From assembly GCA_035391225.1 (NCBI GenBank), contig DAOPKN010000009.1, positions 12,945 through 76,944 of the forward strand: a stretch of DNA of 64,000 bases, given 5' to 3'. Below, piece after piece: positions 17,652 through 26,130 of the stretch. Position 1 is the first letter of the stretch. Each line of letters starts with the position of its first letter. The stretch is from DAOPKN01 sp035391225 (GTDB lineage: Bacteria > Thermotogota > Thermotogae > MWEM01). The position numbers and the translations under genes were made by a program. The notes beneath the pieces are model-generated. The model had not been told where the DNA came from. It did no database searches and saw nothing but the letters and a program-made list of their open reading frames with translations.

Positions 17652-18971
17652 TTATTGTAAGCCGAAAGGCAGGCGGGGGAAACCACGCTTGCCGGGTTTG
17701 CTGATTTTTTTCATCATTTTTTTCATTTGGTCGAATTGTTCCAGCAGGCGTGTGACGTCAGAAAGAGGGCGGCCACTTCCCGCGGCGATTCTCTTCTTCC
17801 TGCTGTAATTGATGATCTTGGGAGAACTTCGTTCCCGAGGGGTCATGGAATGGATGACGGCCTGGATGTGGCGCAGGCGGTTCTCGTCCACGGTCACATC
17901 TTTCAATTTTCCGGCACCGGGAAGCATTTCCAGAATGGAACTGAGGGAACCCATTTTCTTGATCTGCTGGAGTTGGTCGAGGAAGTCATCGAAGGTAAAT
18001 TCGGCGCGGCGAAACTTGCGTTCCATTTGCTTGGCCTTTTCCTCGTCCATGGTTTGCTCTGCTTTCTCGATCAAGCTGAGGATATCGCCCATGCCCAAGA
18101 TCCGGCTCGCCATGCGGTCCGGGAAAAAGGCTTCCAACCCGTCGAGCTTCTCGCTCACTCCCACGAACTTGATGGGCTTCCCCGTCACTTTTCGCACGGA
18201 AAGGGCAACTCCACCACGGGCATCGCCATCCAGCTTGGTGAGCACAAAGCCGGAGACTTCCAGGCGATCGTTGAAAGCCTGTGCAGTTTGAACCGCATCT
18301 TGCCCGATCATGGAATCGATCACCATCAAGATTTCATCGGGGGAAACGATTCTTCGAAGTTGTTCCACTTCGCGCATCATCTTTTCGTCCACGTGCAAGC
18401 GTCCGGCAGTGTCCAAAATCATCACGTCAACGTTTTGGGCAATGGCCGCTTTGGAAGCTTCCGTAACGATGGCTTCGGGATTCTTGCGGTCCCCGGTGAA
18501 CACCGGTACATCCACTTCCCCCCCCAGGATTTCCAACTGGTGGATTGCAGCGGGCCGATACACGTCGGCGGCGACCAACAAAACCTTCTTGCCCTCCGAC
18601 TTGATCTTCTTGGCGAGCTTGGCAGCTGTTGTGGTCTTCCCGCTTCCCTGGAGGCCAACCATCATCACGCAAGAAGGGCGATGGACAAACTCCAGCTTCT
18701 CGCCAGACTTACCCATCAATTCGGTGAGTTCATCCCGAACGATCTTGATGAATTGCTGGTCGGGGGAAAGGCTGTTGAGAACCTCTGCCCCAAGCGCTTT
18801 TTGCTTCACGTTCTCGATGAAGTCCTTGACGACCTTGTAATTGACATCCGCTTCCAACAAGGACATTTTGACCATTTTCACCGCATCTTTCACGTTCTTC
18901 TCGGTGATCTTTCCTTGTCCCCGCAGGCTTTTAAATGCTTTTTCTAATTTCTGTTGAAGATTATCAAACAT
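17652..18971 (-). CDS. ffh: Signal recognition particle protein Ffh
   Basis: SRP54 GTPase that binds 4.5S RNA and signal sequences and delivers nascent membrane proteins to FtsY. The 439 residues comprise an N domain, a G domain (GLQGSGKTTTAAKL, DTAGR, TKLDGDARGG) and a Met-rich M domain that ends shortly after QFDQMKKMMKK. ATG 18971 has GGGGAG eight bases upstream. It is the first gene of the minus-strand operon and has its own promoter. No SRP RNA gene is seen in this window. Confidence 0.97.
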   Translation of the reverse strand: MFDNLQQKLEKAFKSLRGQGKITEKNVKDAVKMVKMSLLEADVNYKVVKDFIENVKQKALGAEVLNSLSPDQQFIKIVRDELTELMGKSGEKLEFVHRPSCVMMVGLQGSGKTTTAAKLAKKIKSEGKKVLLVAADVYRPAAIHQLEILGGEVDVPVFTGDRKNPEAIVTEASKAAIAQNVDVMILDTAGRLHVDEKMMREVEQLRRIVSPDEILMVIDSMIGQDAVQTAQAFNDRLEVSGFVLTKLDGDARGGVALSVRKVTGKPIKFVGVSEKLDGLEAFFPDRMASRILGMGDILSLIEKAEQTMDEEKAKQMERKFRRAEFTFDDFLDQLQQIKKMGSLSSILEMLPGAGKLKDVTVDENRLRHIQAVIHSMTPRERSSPKIINYSRKKRIAAGSGRPLSDVTRLLEQFDQMKKMMKKISKPGKRGFPRLPFGLQ

Positions 18972-19000
18972 CCATGTCACTCCCCTGGAAAATCCGGTAG

Positions 19001-19029
19001 AGTATACCCGATTCACCCTGTGCCGTCAA
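19001..19029 (-). promoter_or_regulatory. Sigma-A promoter of the ffh operon
   Basis: On the minus strand TTGACG (19024-19029) is separated by exactly 17 bases from TATACT (19001-19006). The predicted transcript would start near 18994, leaving a leader of about 23 bases before the ffh ATG. Confidence 0.85.
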
Positions 19030-19156
19030 GGGACAGCGGGTAACCATCCGAAAAATCTCAAAGAAATTCAAGTAAATAAGATTTGAATAATAAATCGTAG
19101 ATCGTGTGAATTCATTGAATGATTCCCCGCCCATCCCCCCCCATTCGCAAGGAAAA

Positions 19157-19186
19157 CCCTGGGACCGCCGCACCCCAGTGCGGCTC
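19157..19186 (-). repeat. Hairpin repeat, inverted core copy A
   Basis: These 30 bases are the exact reverse complement of 19511-19540. The core GCCGCAC-TGGG-GTGCGGC can fold into a 7-bp stem. Only the 30-base core is shared; the flank CACACAGG present in copies B and C is absent. Confidence 0.85.
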
Positions 19187-19290
19187 TCTTTCGGATCGTG
19201 GAGCAAAGAGGGGATGTCTCCGCACTCGTAGGGCCGCTGTTGGTTCCCAATCATCTACCCTCTTCGGATTGCCCTACTTTCTATTCGTTT

Positions 19291-19343
19291 CCGGTCCGTG
19301 CCAGGAACACACAGGGAGCCGCACTGGGGGGCGGCGGTCCCAG
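19291..19343 (+). repeat. Hairpin repeat, direct copy B
   Basis: A 53-base unit running from CCGGTCCGTGCC to GCGGTCCCAG. It matches copy C at 50 of 53 positions. One mismatch (G for T) falls in the hairpin arm and shortens the stem to GCCGC/GCGGC. Confidence 0.85.
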
Positions 19344-19385
19344 AAAAAGCATTTTTGGGATAGCTTGGGTTGAATCCCTGGCTTT

Positions 19386-19485
19386 NNNNNNNNNNNNNNN
19401 NNNNNNNNNNNNNNNNNNNNNNNNNNNNNNNNNNNNNNNNNNNNNNNNNNNNNNNNNNNNNNNNNNNNNNNNNNNNNNNNNNNNN
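19386..19485. other. Assembly gap (100 N)
   Basis: Exactly 100 N, the usual placeholder for a gap of unknown length. Sequence resumes at the first base of repeat copy C, so the break was probably caused by this repeat. Confidence 0.98.
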
Positions 19486-19538
19486 CCGGTTCGCGCCAGG
19501 AACACACAGGGAGCCGCACTGGGGTGCGGCGGTCCCAG
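19486..19538 (+). repeat. Hairpin repeat, direct copy C
   Basis: A 53-base unit parallel to copy B, with the full 7-bp stem GCCGCAC/GTGCGGC. It begins at the edge of the N run, so its true 5' limit is unknown. Further copies may lie in the gap. Confidence 0.85.
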
Positions 19539-19663
19539 GGGGGGCATACGGTCTTTGGGGGAGATGGAGGGGTTACTCGGGTTTATTCATTGGACCATCG
19601 TGTCTCCGTGCTTTTTTTTGGGTTCACTGGACACGCCAGGGCTCAATTGGCGGAGGAAAGGTG

Positions 19664-19672
19664 TGTTATAAT
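19664..19672 (+). promoter_or_regulatory. Extended -10 promoter of gltX
   Basis: TGT followed by TATAAT (19667-19672), within the 11-mer TGTGTTATAAT that recurs before minC, the parvulin gene and the last lipoprotein gene. No good -35 is seen at normal spacing. It lies 45 bases upstream of the gltX ATG. Confidence 0.75.
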
Positions 19673-19717
19673 CACATGGATTTGGAAACACAGCTCTTTT
19701 CTTGGAGGGATGCTTGT

Positions 19718-21166
19718 ATGGTTCGTGTGCGCTTTGCCCCCAGTCCGACAGGCTTTTTGCACGTGGGAAATGCCCGGACGGCGTTGTTCAATTTCCTTTT
19801 TGCCCGGCACCATGGTGGAACATTGGTGTTGCGGGTGGAGGATACCGACCTGGAAAGATCTAGCAAGGAGTCGGAAAAGCAGCAGTTGGATACGCTGCGT
19901 TGGCTTGGTTTCGACTGGGACGAGGGGCCGGAAAAGGGAGGGGATTTTGGACCTTACCGGCAGTCGGAACGCTTGGACCTCTACCGCCAGGTGGCACACC
20001 GCTTGGTTGCGCAGGGAAAGGCCTACGAGGCGTTCGTGTACCCGGAGGAGTTGGAGCAAATGCGCCAACAACTCTTGGAAAAAAAGGAATCACCCCATTA
20101 CTCTTTTGAAATGATGCAGCCATTTGATACCCCGGAGCGGCGAAGGGAGTTTGCATCCCGGGGGATGGAACCGGTGATTTATTTCAAGATGCCCCGCAAG
20201 GATTTTCGCTGGGTGGATTTGATCAAGGGGGCCATCACGTTCCAGGAAGGAACGATCGGCGATTTCGTGATCCTGCGTAGCAACGGTATGCCCATCTACA
20301 ATTTCAGCGTGGTGGTGGATGACGCGTTGATGCAAATTTCGCACGTGATTCGGGGAGATGACCACGTTTCCAATACACTCCGCCAATTGGCACTGTACGA
20401 GGCGATGGAGTACCAGGCTCCTTTCTTTGCCCATGTTTCTACCATCCTCGGGCCCGATGGTTCCCGGCTGAGCAAACGCCATGGAGCCACTTCGATCGAA
20501 TCCTTTCGAGAAGCCGGCTTCCTTCCCCAATGCTTGAACAATTACCTTGCCTTGCTGGGTTGGTCGCATCCGGATGGCGAGGAGCTTTTTTCCATGGAGA
20601 AGATGGTCGAGCAGTTCTCACTGGAGCGGGTGAGTTCCAACCCTGCCGTGTTCGACCGGGAAAAACTGACCTGGATGAATGGGGTGTACATTCGCGCAAT
20701 GGACGAAGAAGCCCTTTTCCACTTTGGCGTACCGTACCTGGAAAAACTGGGGTACATGGACCAGCAAACTTCCCATGCAAACGAGAAATGGGTGAAGGAA
20801 GCCCTCAAAGCGGTGCAAAAGGAGATCCGAACCCTGGAAGAGCTTCCCCCGTACCTCCATTTCTTTTTCGACGAACCCGTTCCTACTCCGGACCTTGTTT
20901 CGAAGGTCAAGCAACAGGGCTTTTCCCCGGTGTTTTCGCTTTTGGCAGAACGGGTGGAATCCATGGATGATTGGGAATTGGCGTCAATCATGTCGGTTTT
21001 CAAGGAGGTTCTCAAGGAAACGGGCTCCAAGCCAAAAGGGTTTTACCCGCTTCTGCGTGAGGTATTAACCGGCCAGGATTTTGGGCCGGAATTGGTGCAC
21101 GTCGTGCATCTGTTGGGACGCAACAAGGTGCTGCAGCGCGTGGAAAGGTTGGTGAACTTGTTTTGA
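19718..21166 (+). CDS. gltX: Glutamyl-tRNA synthetase
   Basis: Charges tRNA-Glu, and perhaps tRNA-Gln as well if the cell uses the transamidation route. The 482 residues begin VRVRFAPSPTGFLHVGNAR, the class I HIGH region. The KMSKS equivalent is LSKRHG. The ATG at 19718 follows GGAGGGA by seven bases. The open frame continues upstream through the N run, but that part is not coding. cysS follows with a stop/start overlap. Confidence 0.97.
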   Translation: MVRVRFAPSPTGFLHVGNARTALFNFLFARHHGGTLVLRVEDTDLERSSKESEKQQLDTLRWLGFDWDEGPEKGGDFGPYRQSERLDLYRQVAHRLVAQGKAYEAFVYPEELEQMRQQLLEKKESPHYSFEMMQPFDTPERRREFASRGMEPVIYFKMPRKDFRWVDLIKGAITFQEGTIGDFVILRSNGMPIYNFSVVVDDALMQISHVIRGDDHVSNTLRQLALYEAMEYQAPFFAHVSTILGPDGSRLSKRHGATSIESFREAGFLPQCLNNYLALLGWSHPDGEELFSMEKMVEQFSLERVSSNPAVFDREKLTWMNGVYIRAMDEEALFHFGVPYLEKLGYMDQQTSHANEKWVKEALKAVQKEIRTLEELPPYLHFFFDEPVPTPDLVSKVKQQGFSPVFSLLAERVESMDDWELASIMSVFKEVLKETGSKPKGFYPLLREVLTGQDFGPELVHVVHLLGRNKVLQRVERLVNLF

Positions 21167-22566
21167 TCATGATCACCGACACTCTTTCGGGGAAAAAGGA
21201 AGTGTTCACCCCGCTTCGAGAAGGCGAGGTTTCCATGTACGTTTGCGGTCCCACGGTGTACAACTTGCTGCACATCGGAAACGCACGCCCCGCCGTGGTG
21301 TTCGATTCGTTCCGACGATTCCTCGAATTCCGGGGTTTTCGAGTACGTATGGTGCAGAATTTTACCGATATCGACGACAAGATCATCAATCGCATGTCCG
21401 AGGAAAAGTGGGACTACGAAACCTTGACCGCTACCTTTATCCGGGAATACCGGCGGGACATGGATGCGCTGGGTGTTCGCCCGCCCAACTTCGCCCCGCG
21501 AACAAGTCATTTCCTTCCGCAAACGATCTCGTTTATCGCACGGCTGCTGGAACAGGGTTTTGCCTACGAGGTGGATGGCGAGGTTTTCTTCGATGTGCTT
21601 TCTTTCGCTTCCTACGGTGCTCTTTCCCATCGAAAACTGGAGGAAATGCAGGCGGGATCACGGGTGGGAGTTCGCGAACAGAAAAAGAACCCCGCGGATT
21701 TTTCCCTGTGGAAACCCGCCAAGGAAGGCGAACCTTCTTGGGAAAGTCCCTGGAGCCGTGGAAGACCTGGATGGCACATCGAGTGTTCCGTGATGGCCAC
21801 GGAGTTGTTGGGGGAGAGTTTCGACATCCATGCGGGGGGGAATGACCTGATCTTTCCCCACCACGAGAACGAACGCGCCCAAAGCGAGGCATTGAGCAAC
21901 AAACCCTTTGCCCGTTACTGGATGCACAACGGCATGTTCCAGGTGAACGGTGCGAAAATGGCCAAATCGGTGGGAAACATCGTGTCCATCCGAGAAGCGG
22001 TGCACCGTTTCGGTCGGGATGCCGTGCGGCTTTTCATTTTTTCCACGCATTATCGAAGTCCCATCGACTACAGCGAGGAGCATTTCGAGAATTGGGCCAA
22101 GGCCGCTGGACGCGTCGCGGATTGCCTGGAAAGGATTTCCGAGGCTTTCCAAGGAGATGTTCCTTTCCAAAAAGGGTTTTCCCCCTGGATGCAGCCAAAA
22201 ATGGAGCTCTTCTCCGAAGCGCTGGAAGATGATTTCAACACCCCCAAGGTTCTTTCCCTGATTTTCGACACGGTTCGCGAACTGAATGCAACCGAGGATC
22301 GGCAAATCCTGCAGCAGGGATATTCCCTGATCCGGGATGTTTTCGGGGATGTGCTGGGGCTTTTCCAGCTGAAGAAGGCCTCCGGACGTAGGGAAGAAGC
22401 ATTGCACCAGGCATTGGACGGAGTGGTGCGGCTACTGTTGGAGCAACGGGAACAGTATCGCAACCAGAAGGACTTTTCGCGTGCGGACGCCATTCGCGAT
22501 TCCCTTCGAGAGAAGGGTATCCTGATCAAAGACCACCCGGGAGGATCGAGTTGGGATGTCGAGTAA
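21163..22566 (+). CDS. cysS: Cysteinyl-tRNA synthetase
   Basis: Class I synthetase that charges tRNA-Cys. HIGH is LLHIGNAR and KMSKS is KMAKS. Zinc ligands are visible in YVCGPTVYN, HIECS and the HHEN segment. The length is 467 residues from TTG 21163, which overlaps the gltX stop (TTGA); ATG 21169 is the alternative start. The TTG has better spacing to a GGTGA upstream. The 3' end overlaps the next gene. Confidence 0.96.
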   Translation: MIMITDTLSGKKEVFTPLREGEVSMYVCGPTVYNLLHIGNARPAVVFDSFRRFLEFRGFRVRMVQNFTDIDDKIINRMSEEKWDYETLTATFIREYRRDMDALGVRPPNFAPRTSHFLPQTISFIARLLEQGFAYEVDGEVFFDVLSFASYGALSHRKLEEMQAGSRVGVREQKKNPADFSLWKPAKEGEPSWESPWSRGRPGWHIECSVMATELLGESFDIHAGGNDLIFPHHENERAQSEALSNKPFARYWMHNGMFQVNGAKMAKSVGNIVSIREAVHRFGRDAVRLFIFSTHYRSPIDYSEEHFENWAKAAGRVADCLERISEAFQGDVPFQKGFSPWMQPKMELFSEALEDDFNTPKVLSLIFDTVRELNATEDRQILQQGYSLIRDVFGDVLGLFQLKKASGRREEALHQALDGVVRLLLEQREQYRNQKDFSRADAIRDSLREKGILIKDHPGGSSWDVE

Positions 22567-23044
22567 GTCGTACGATGCAGGAGAGATCGTTTTTTTGCAG
22601 GGAGAGCCCGATTCACGGGTTTACCGCCTGGAGAAAGGAAAGGTAATCCTGTTCGTTTCCGGATCCAGCAATTTCCTGTTGGATGTGCTGGATTCCCCGC
22701 GTTTTTTTGGGTTTGCCCCTTTCCTGAACGGTGTGCATTCGTTTTGCGCGGAAGCATACCAGCCCTCGGTGGTGGAAATCCTTCCCATCTCCCCCCCCGC
22801 CATTCCCGAGGCAGTGCAGGAAAATCTTTTCATGGACATGTCCCAACTGGTAGAAATGATGGTGTTCGAGGAGGAAGATAGCCGCGACAAGCGTCTGCAC
22901 CAGTTGATGGAGCAGTTGCGCGAGTTTCGCGAACCCTTCTTGTGGCGTTTCTTTTCGCGGGGGTTGGTTTCCCAAAACATCAAGCTGCTGTTGCGCCAGA
23001 AGAAAATCAAGGAGACCGGAGCGGGACATTTTCGATTCTATTGA
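22556..23044 (+). CDS. Cyclic nucleotide-binding-like domain protein without HTH
   Basis: A 162-residue protein whose first 90 residues fit a CRP-type beta-barrel (GEIVFLQGEPDSRVYRLEKG, then KVILFVSG). The second half is helical and carries no helix-turn-helix that I can see, so it is probably not a DNA-binding CRP homologue. The phosphate-binding cassette of true cAMP receptors is not evident, and the ligand is unknown. The ATG lies inside the end of cysS. Confidence 0.65.
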   Translation: MSSKSYDAGEIVFLQGEPDSRVYRLEKGKVILFVSGSSNFLLDVLDSPRFFGFAPFLNGVHSFCAEAYQPSVVEILPISPPAIPEAVQENLFMDMSQLVEMMVFEEEDSRDKRLHQLMEQLREFREPFLWRFFSRGLVSQNIKLLLRQKKIKETGAGHFRFY

Positions 23045-23070
23045 ATACACATAATAATGGAGGGAATTTC

Positions 23071-24318
23071 ATGGCCAAATTGCACCCCTTTCAGGCGATT
23101 CGTCCAGACCTTTCGAAAGTGGAAAAGGTGGCCTCCAAGCCATACGATGTCTTGGACGCCGACGAAGCACGAGAAGAAGTGAAGGACAATCCCTACTCTT
23201 TTCTACACGTGGTGAAACCAGAGGTGGATCTGGATTCCGGCATTGACCCACACGACCCAAGGGTTTACCAAAAAGCCCGTGAAAACTTGGAGCTTTTCCT
23301 GGAGAAGAAGTACCTGGTGCAAGACCCGGAAAGCACCTTCTACTTGTATCGCCAGGAATGGAAAGGGCATGTTCAAACGGGAATCGTGGCGTGCTTTTCC
23401 GTGGAAGAGTATCAAACTGGGTTGATCAAGAAGCACGAATTCACGCGGAAGCAAAAGGAAGACGATCGCGTGCAAAATATCTTGCACACGAACTGCAATA
23501 CCGGTCCGGTTTTCTTGACCTTCCGCCAGGTGCCTTCGGTTGCCCAAATCTTGCTTTCGCTGGCCGAGCAGTCCCCTTTGTACGATTTCCTGGACGAAGC
23601 GTCGGTGCACCACACGGTATTCCGCGTTTCGGATCCCGAGGTATGCCGTCAGTTGCAACAGCAAATGGAAAAGGTGGAGTGCCTCTACATTGCCGATGGA
23701 CACCATCGAGCCGCATCCGCAAGCCGCGTTCGGGAAATCAAGAAGGAACAAAACCCAAGCCATTCGGGAACCGAGGAGTACAATTGGTTTCTGGGCGTCC
23801 TTTTCCCACACGATCAACTCCAGATCCTGGATTACAACCGGGTTGTTCGTGACCTTGGCACCCTTTCGGAAGACCGGTTTTTGGCCCTTCTTTCCAACCA
23901 ATTTGAAGTGAAGAAAGCTGCACGCAGCCCGTTCCGGCCAATTGAGAAACATTCCTTTGGGATGTTCCTCGGCGGGACCTGGTACGACCTCACGGCAAAA
24001 AGCGGCTCTTTTTCCGCGGAGGATCCCGTGGAGCAGTTGGACGTTTCCATTTTGCAAAAGAACGTGCTTTCCCCGCTTCTGGGAATCGAAGACCCCCGCT
24101 CCGACGAACGCATCCATTTCGTGGGGGGAATCCGCGGGCTGGGTGAATTGGAGAAGTTGGTTTTGTCCGGGAAATGGGCGGTGGCTTTTTCCCTTTTCCC
24201 CACTTCGATGGAAGACTTGCTCCAGGTTGCGGATGCCGGGAAAGTCATGCCGCCGAAGTCAACCTGGTTCGAACCCAAGCTGAAAAGCGGCCTGTTCCTG
24301 CACCGGCTGGATTCTTGA
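23071..24318 (+). CDS. DUF1015 family protein
   Basis: A 415-residue cytoplasmic protein of the conserved DUF1015 family. Family hallmarks are FQAIRPD at the N-terminus, KPYDVL, NPYSFLHV, the HEFTRKQKEDDR segment and ADGHHRAASA (Asp209-Gly-His-His-Arg213). The family has no agreed function to my knowledge. The DGHHR motif resembles one I associate with ParB/SerK-type phosphotransferases, so a kinase role is possible but speculative. The ATG at 23071 has GGAGGG upstream. It sits between a cyclic-nucleotide-like protein and an MreB-like gene. Confidence 0.85.
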   Translation: MAKLHPFQAIRPDLSKVEKVASKPYDVLDADEAREEVKDNPYSFLHVVKPEVDLDSGIDPHDPRVYQKARENLELFLEKKYLVQDPESTFYLYRQEWKGHVQTGIVACFSVEEYQTGLIKKHEFTRKQKEDDRVQNILHTNCNTGPVFLTFRQVPSVAQILLSLAEQSPLYDFLDEASVHHTVFRVSDPEVCRQLQQQMEKVECLYIADGHHRAASASRVREIKKEQNPSHSGTEEYNWFLGVLFPHDQLQILDYNRVVRDLGTLSEDRFLALLSNQFEVKKAARSPFRPIEKHSFGMFLGGTWYDLTAKSGSFSAEDPVEQLDVSILQKNVLSPLLGIEDPRSDERIHFVGGIRGLGELEKLVLSGKWAVAFSLFPTSMEDLLQVADAGKVMPPKSTWFEPKLKSGLFLHRLDS

Positions 24319-24333
24319 TGCCAAGGGGTTTTC

Positions 24334-25338
24334 GTGCGCTCGGGCTGGTATAACTTGGACATGGGGAGCTGGGAGTTTCGCCTGCGGTCTCCGGGGGGCG
24401 AATTGTTCCAGGAACCATGCATGGTGATCTTCGATAGCGTGGGAAACGTGGTTGCTTCCGGCACCAAAGCCTTGGAAATGCGGGGGAAGATTCCCGCGCG
24501 TTTCCACCTGGTGCAACCCGTGAAACAGGGAGTGATACACGATTTTGAAGCTCTCCTTTGTTTCGGGGAGCAGCTACGCGAGCGTTTTCCACTGAAAGGG
24601 GGCTGGCGCAAGCCCAAGGTCATTTCAAACTGGCCCGTTTCGGCAACCGAAGTGGAAAAGGAAGCCCAGGTGGAATTCTTGCAGGCGCTGGGTTTCGGGA
24701 AGGTGGTTTTGCTTCCCACCCCGATTTCCACCGCGTTGGGCGCCGGGTTGGATGTTTTGGAATCCAGGGGGCACATGGTGCTGAACCTCGGGGGAGATCA
24801 TACGGAAATTTGTATCCTTTCCCTGGCGGAAATGGTGTTTTCGGATGCGATCGACTTTTCCGGGAATGCCCTGAACAACGAATTTACCCGCTTGGTGAAA
24901 GACAAACACGGGGTACTTCCGGGTGAGAATTCCATTGAAAAAGCCAAACGGGAGGTCTTGGATTTTTCCCCGGAAGCTTCGGAGACTGCGTTTTCCCTGG
25001 TGGGAATCGACTTGAAAAGCGGATTGCCACGGAAGGTGCAACTGGATCCTGCTGCATTCCGGGAAGTGGCCCTTCCCCTCGTCGAAGGATTCGTGCAATC
25101 TATCCGCGAGAGTTTGGAAGGTACACCACCGGAACTTGCCAAAGATATCCTGGAAAGGGGTATCGTAATGGCGGGAGGAGGCGCCACGATTCCCGGCTTG
25201 GGAAAACTGGTTTCCGATCGGTTGGGGATCCAAATCACTGTTCCGCAATACCCGGTGGAAGTTGTTTTGGAAGGGCAATCACGGTTTCTGGAGCAGGTGG
25301 CGTTACGCAAAAAACTCCCTTCGGTAGCGTTTGGGTAA
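24334..25338 (+). CDS. MreB-like actin-family protein, divergent
   Basis: A 334-residue actin-fold protein most like MreB. The C-terminal signature GIVMAGGGATIPGLGKLVSDRLG is close to MreB. The N-terminal phosphate-1 loop, normally IDLGTANT, reads NLDMGSWEFRL and lacks the usual Gly-Thr. LNLGGDHTEICIL is the phosphate-2 region. ATP handling may therefore differ. GTG 24334 follows AAGGGG. The TAATG overlap with an MreC-like gene supports a rod-shape role. No mreD is adjacent. Confidence 0.75.
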   Translation: MRSGWYNLDMGSWEFRLRSPGGELFQEPCMVIFDSVGNVVASGTKALEMRGKIPARFHLVQPVKQGVIHDFEALLCFGEQLRERFPLKGGWRKPKVISNWPVSATEVEKEAQVEFLQALGFGKVVLLPTPISTALGAGLDVLESRGHMVLNLGGDHTEICILSLAEMVFSDAIDFSGNALNNEFTRLVKDKHGVLPGENSIEKAKREVLDFSPEASETAFSLVGIDLKSGLPRKVQLDPAAFREVALPLVEGFVQSIRESLEGTPPELAKDILERGIVMAGGGATIPGLGKLVSDRLGIQITVPQYPVEVVLEGQSRFLEQVALRKKLPSVAFG

Positions 25339-26117
25339 TGCGCAAGAAGGCTTTCTTTCCGCTTTTCTCGTTTTCCCTGGTCGTTCTTTTGCTCCCCCTT
25401 TTTTTTCCGCAGGGAATGGTTTCTTTTTCCGGGAGCTTGAACGAATGGGTGCGGGGTTTTTTTCCAAACCTTTTCCCATTGCGTACGCGGCTGGAATGGT
25501 TCCTACAGGCATGGGAAACCTCCGGGAACGAATCCGAAGGCAAGGATGTGGAATCGCAATTGCTTACCCCGCTCTTTCAAAAGGAGTATGCGGATCTCAT
25601 GGGCCTTTTGGAACTAGACGAGTTTTGGGAGCTCTCCCGGCAGTATCCCGTGGCGGTACTGGTACGAACCCGCGGAATTGGCAGCAACGAAGTGCTCCTT
25701 TTGCAAACCCGCGAGAAGATTCCCCTGGGAGCTTTCCTCGTTTCCCCACGCGATGGGATGATCGTGGGACAGGTTATTCAATCCTTGGAAGGAAGCGTGT
25801 GGGTCCTTCCTTTTTGGAATCACCTTTTTTCGCTCCAGGTGCGCATCGAATCGCAGGAAGGAGAGATCCAGGATTTTTCCGCGTTGGAAAAGGGTGTGAT
25901 CTTTAATTTCAATTCTACCCTTTCTTTTGCCAAGGGAGACAAGGTTTTCGTTTCGGATTCCGAAATGGGGGCGTATTCCCTGCAAAGGTACAACTGGGAC
26001 CAGTTGGGATATCTTTCCGAAATGGTGAATTTCGAGATCGTGGAGCAATACCGTTGTACGTACCTCCATTCCCGGGAGGATTTGTTGCAAAGACGGTACT
26101 TTTTGTTTGTTCGGTAA
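25338..26117 (+). CDS. Putative MreC-like membrane protein
   Basis: A 259-residue protein with one N-terminal membrane segment (about 6-25) and a mainly beta exterior domain. The pattern of LVSPRDGMIVGQVI, then VWVLPFWNHLFSLQVRI, then FAKGDKVFVSDSEMG loosely follows the MreC core. Similarity is weak, and the coiled coil expected after the membrane segment is short. The call rests largely on its position after the MreB-like gene, with which it shares one base. Confidence 0.5.
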   Translation: MRKKAFFPLFSFSLVVLLLPLFFPQGMVSFSGSLNEWVRGFFPNLFPLRTRLEWFLQAWETSGNESEGKDVESQLLTPLFQKEYADLMGLLELDEFWELSRQYPVAVLVRTRGIGSNEVLLLQTREKIPLGAFLVSPRDGMIVGQVIQSLEGSVWVLPFWNHLFSLQVRIESQEGEIQDFSALEKGVIFNFNSTLSFAKGDKVFVSDSEMGAYSLQRYNWDQLGYLSEMVNFEIVEQYRCTYLHSREDLLQRRYFLFVR

Positions 26118-26130
26118 AGGAGGTTTTTTC

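Larger units (their letters stand above)
18972..19717 (+). other. 746-base gene-free region with repeats and an assembly gap
   Basis: Between the divergent ffh and gltX genes I see no convincing coding sequence. It holds the ffh promoter, three copies of a GC-rich hairpin repeat, a run of 100 N, and the gltX extended -10 element. Open frames that cross the N run are artefacts. I looked for tRNA and SRP RNA and found none in the visible bases; the unresolved gap could hide more repeats or a small RNA. Confidence 0.8.

Noticed and set aside
19157..19540. CRISPR array
   Set aside because: Copies are in both orientations, irregularly spaced, too few and of differing length, and no cas genes are present.
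19370..19717. Coding sequence running through the N gap into gltX
   Set aside because: GltX has a canonical start at 19718 with a good ribosome binding site. The upstream part is repeat sequence and unknown bases.
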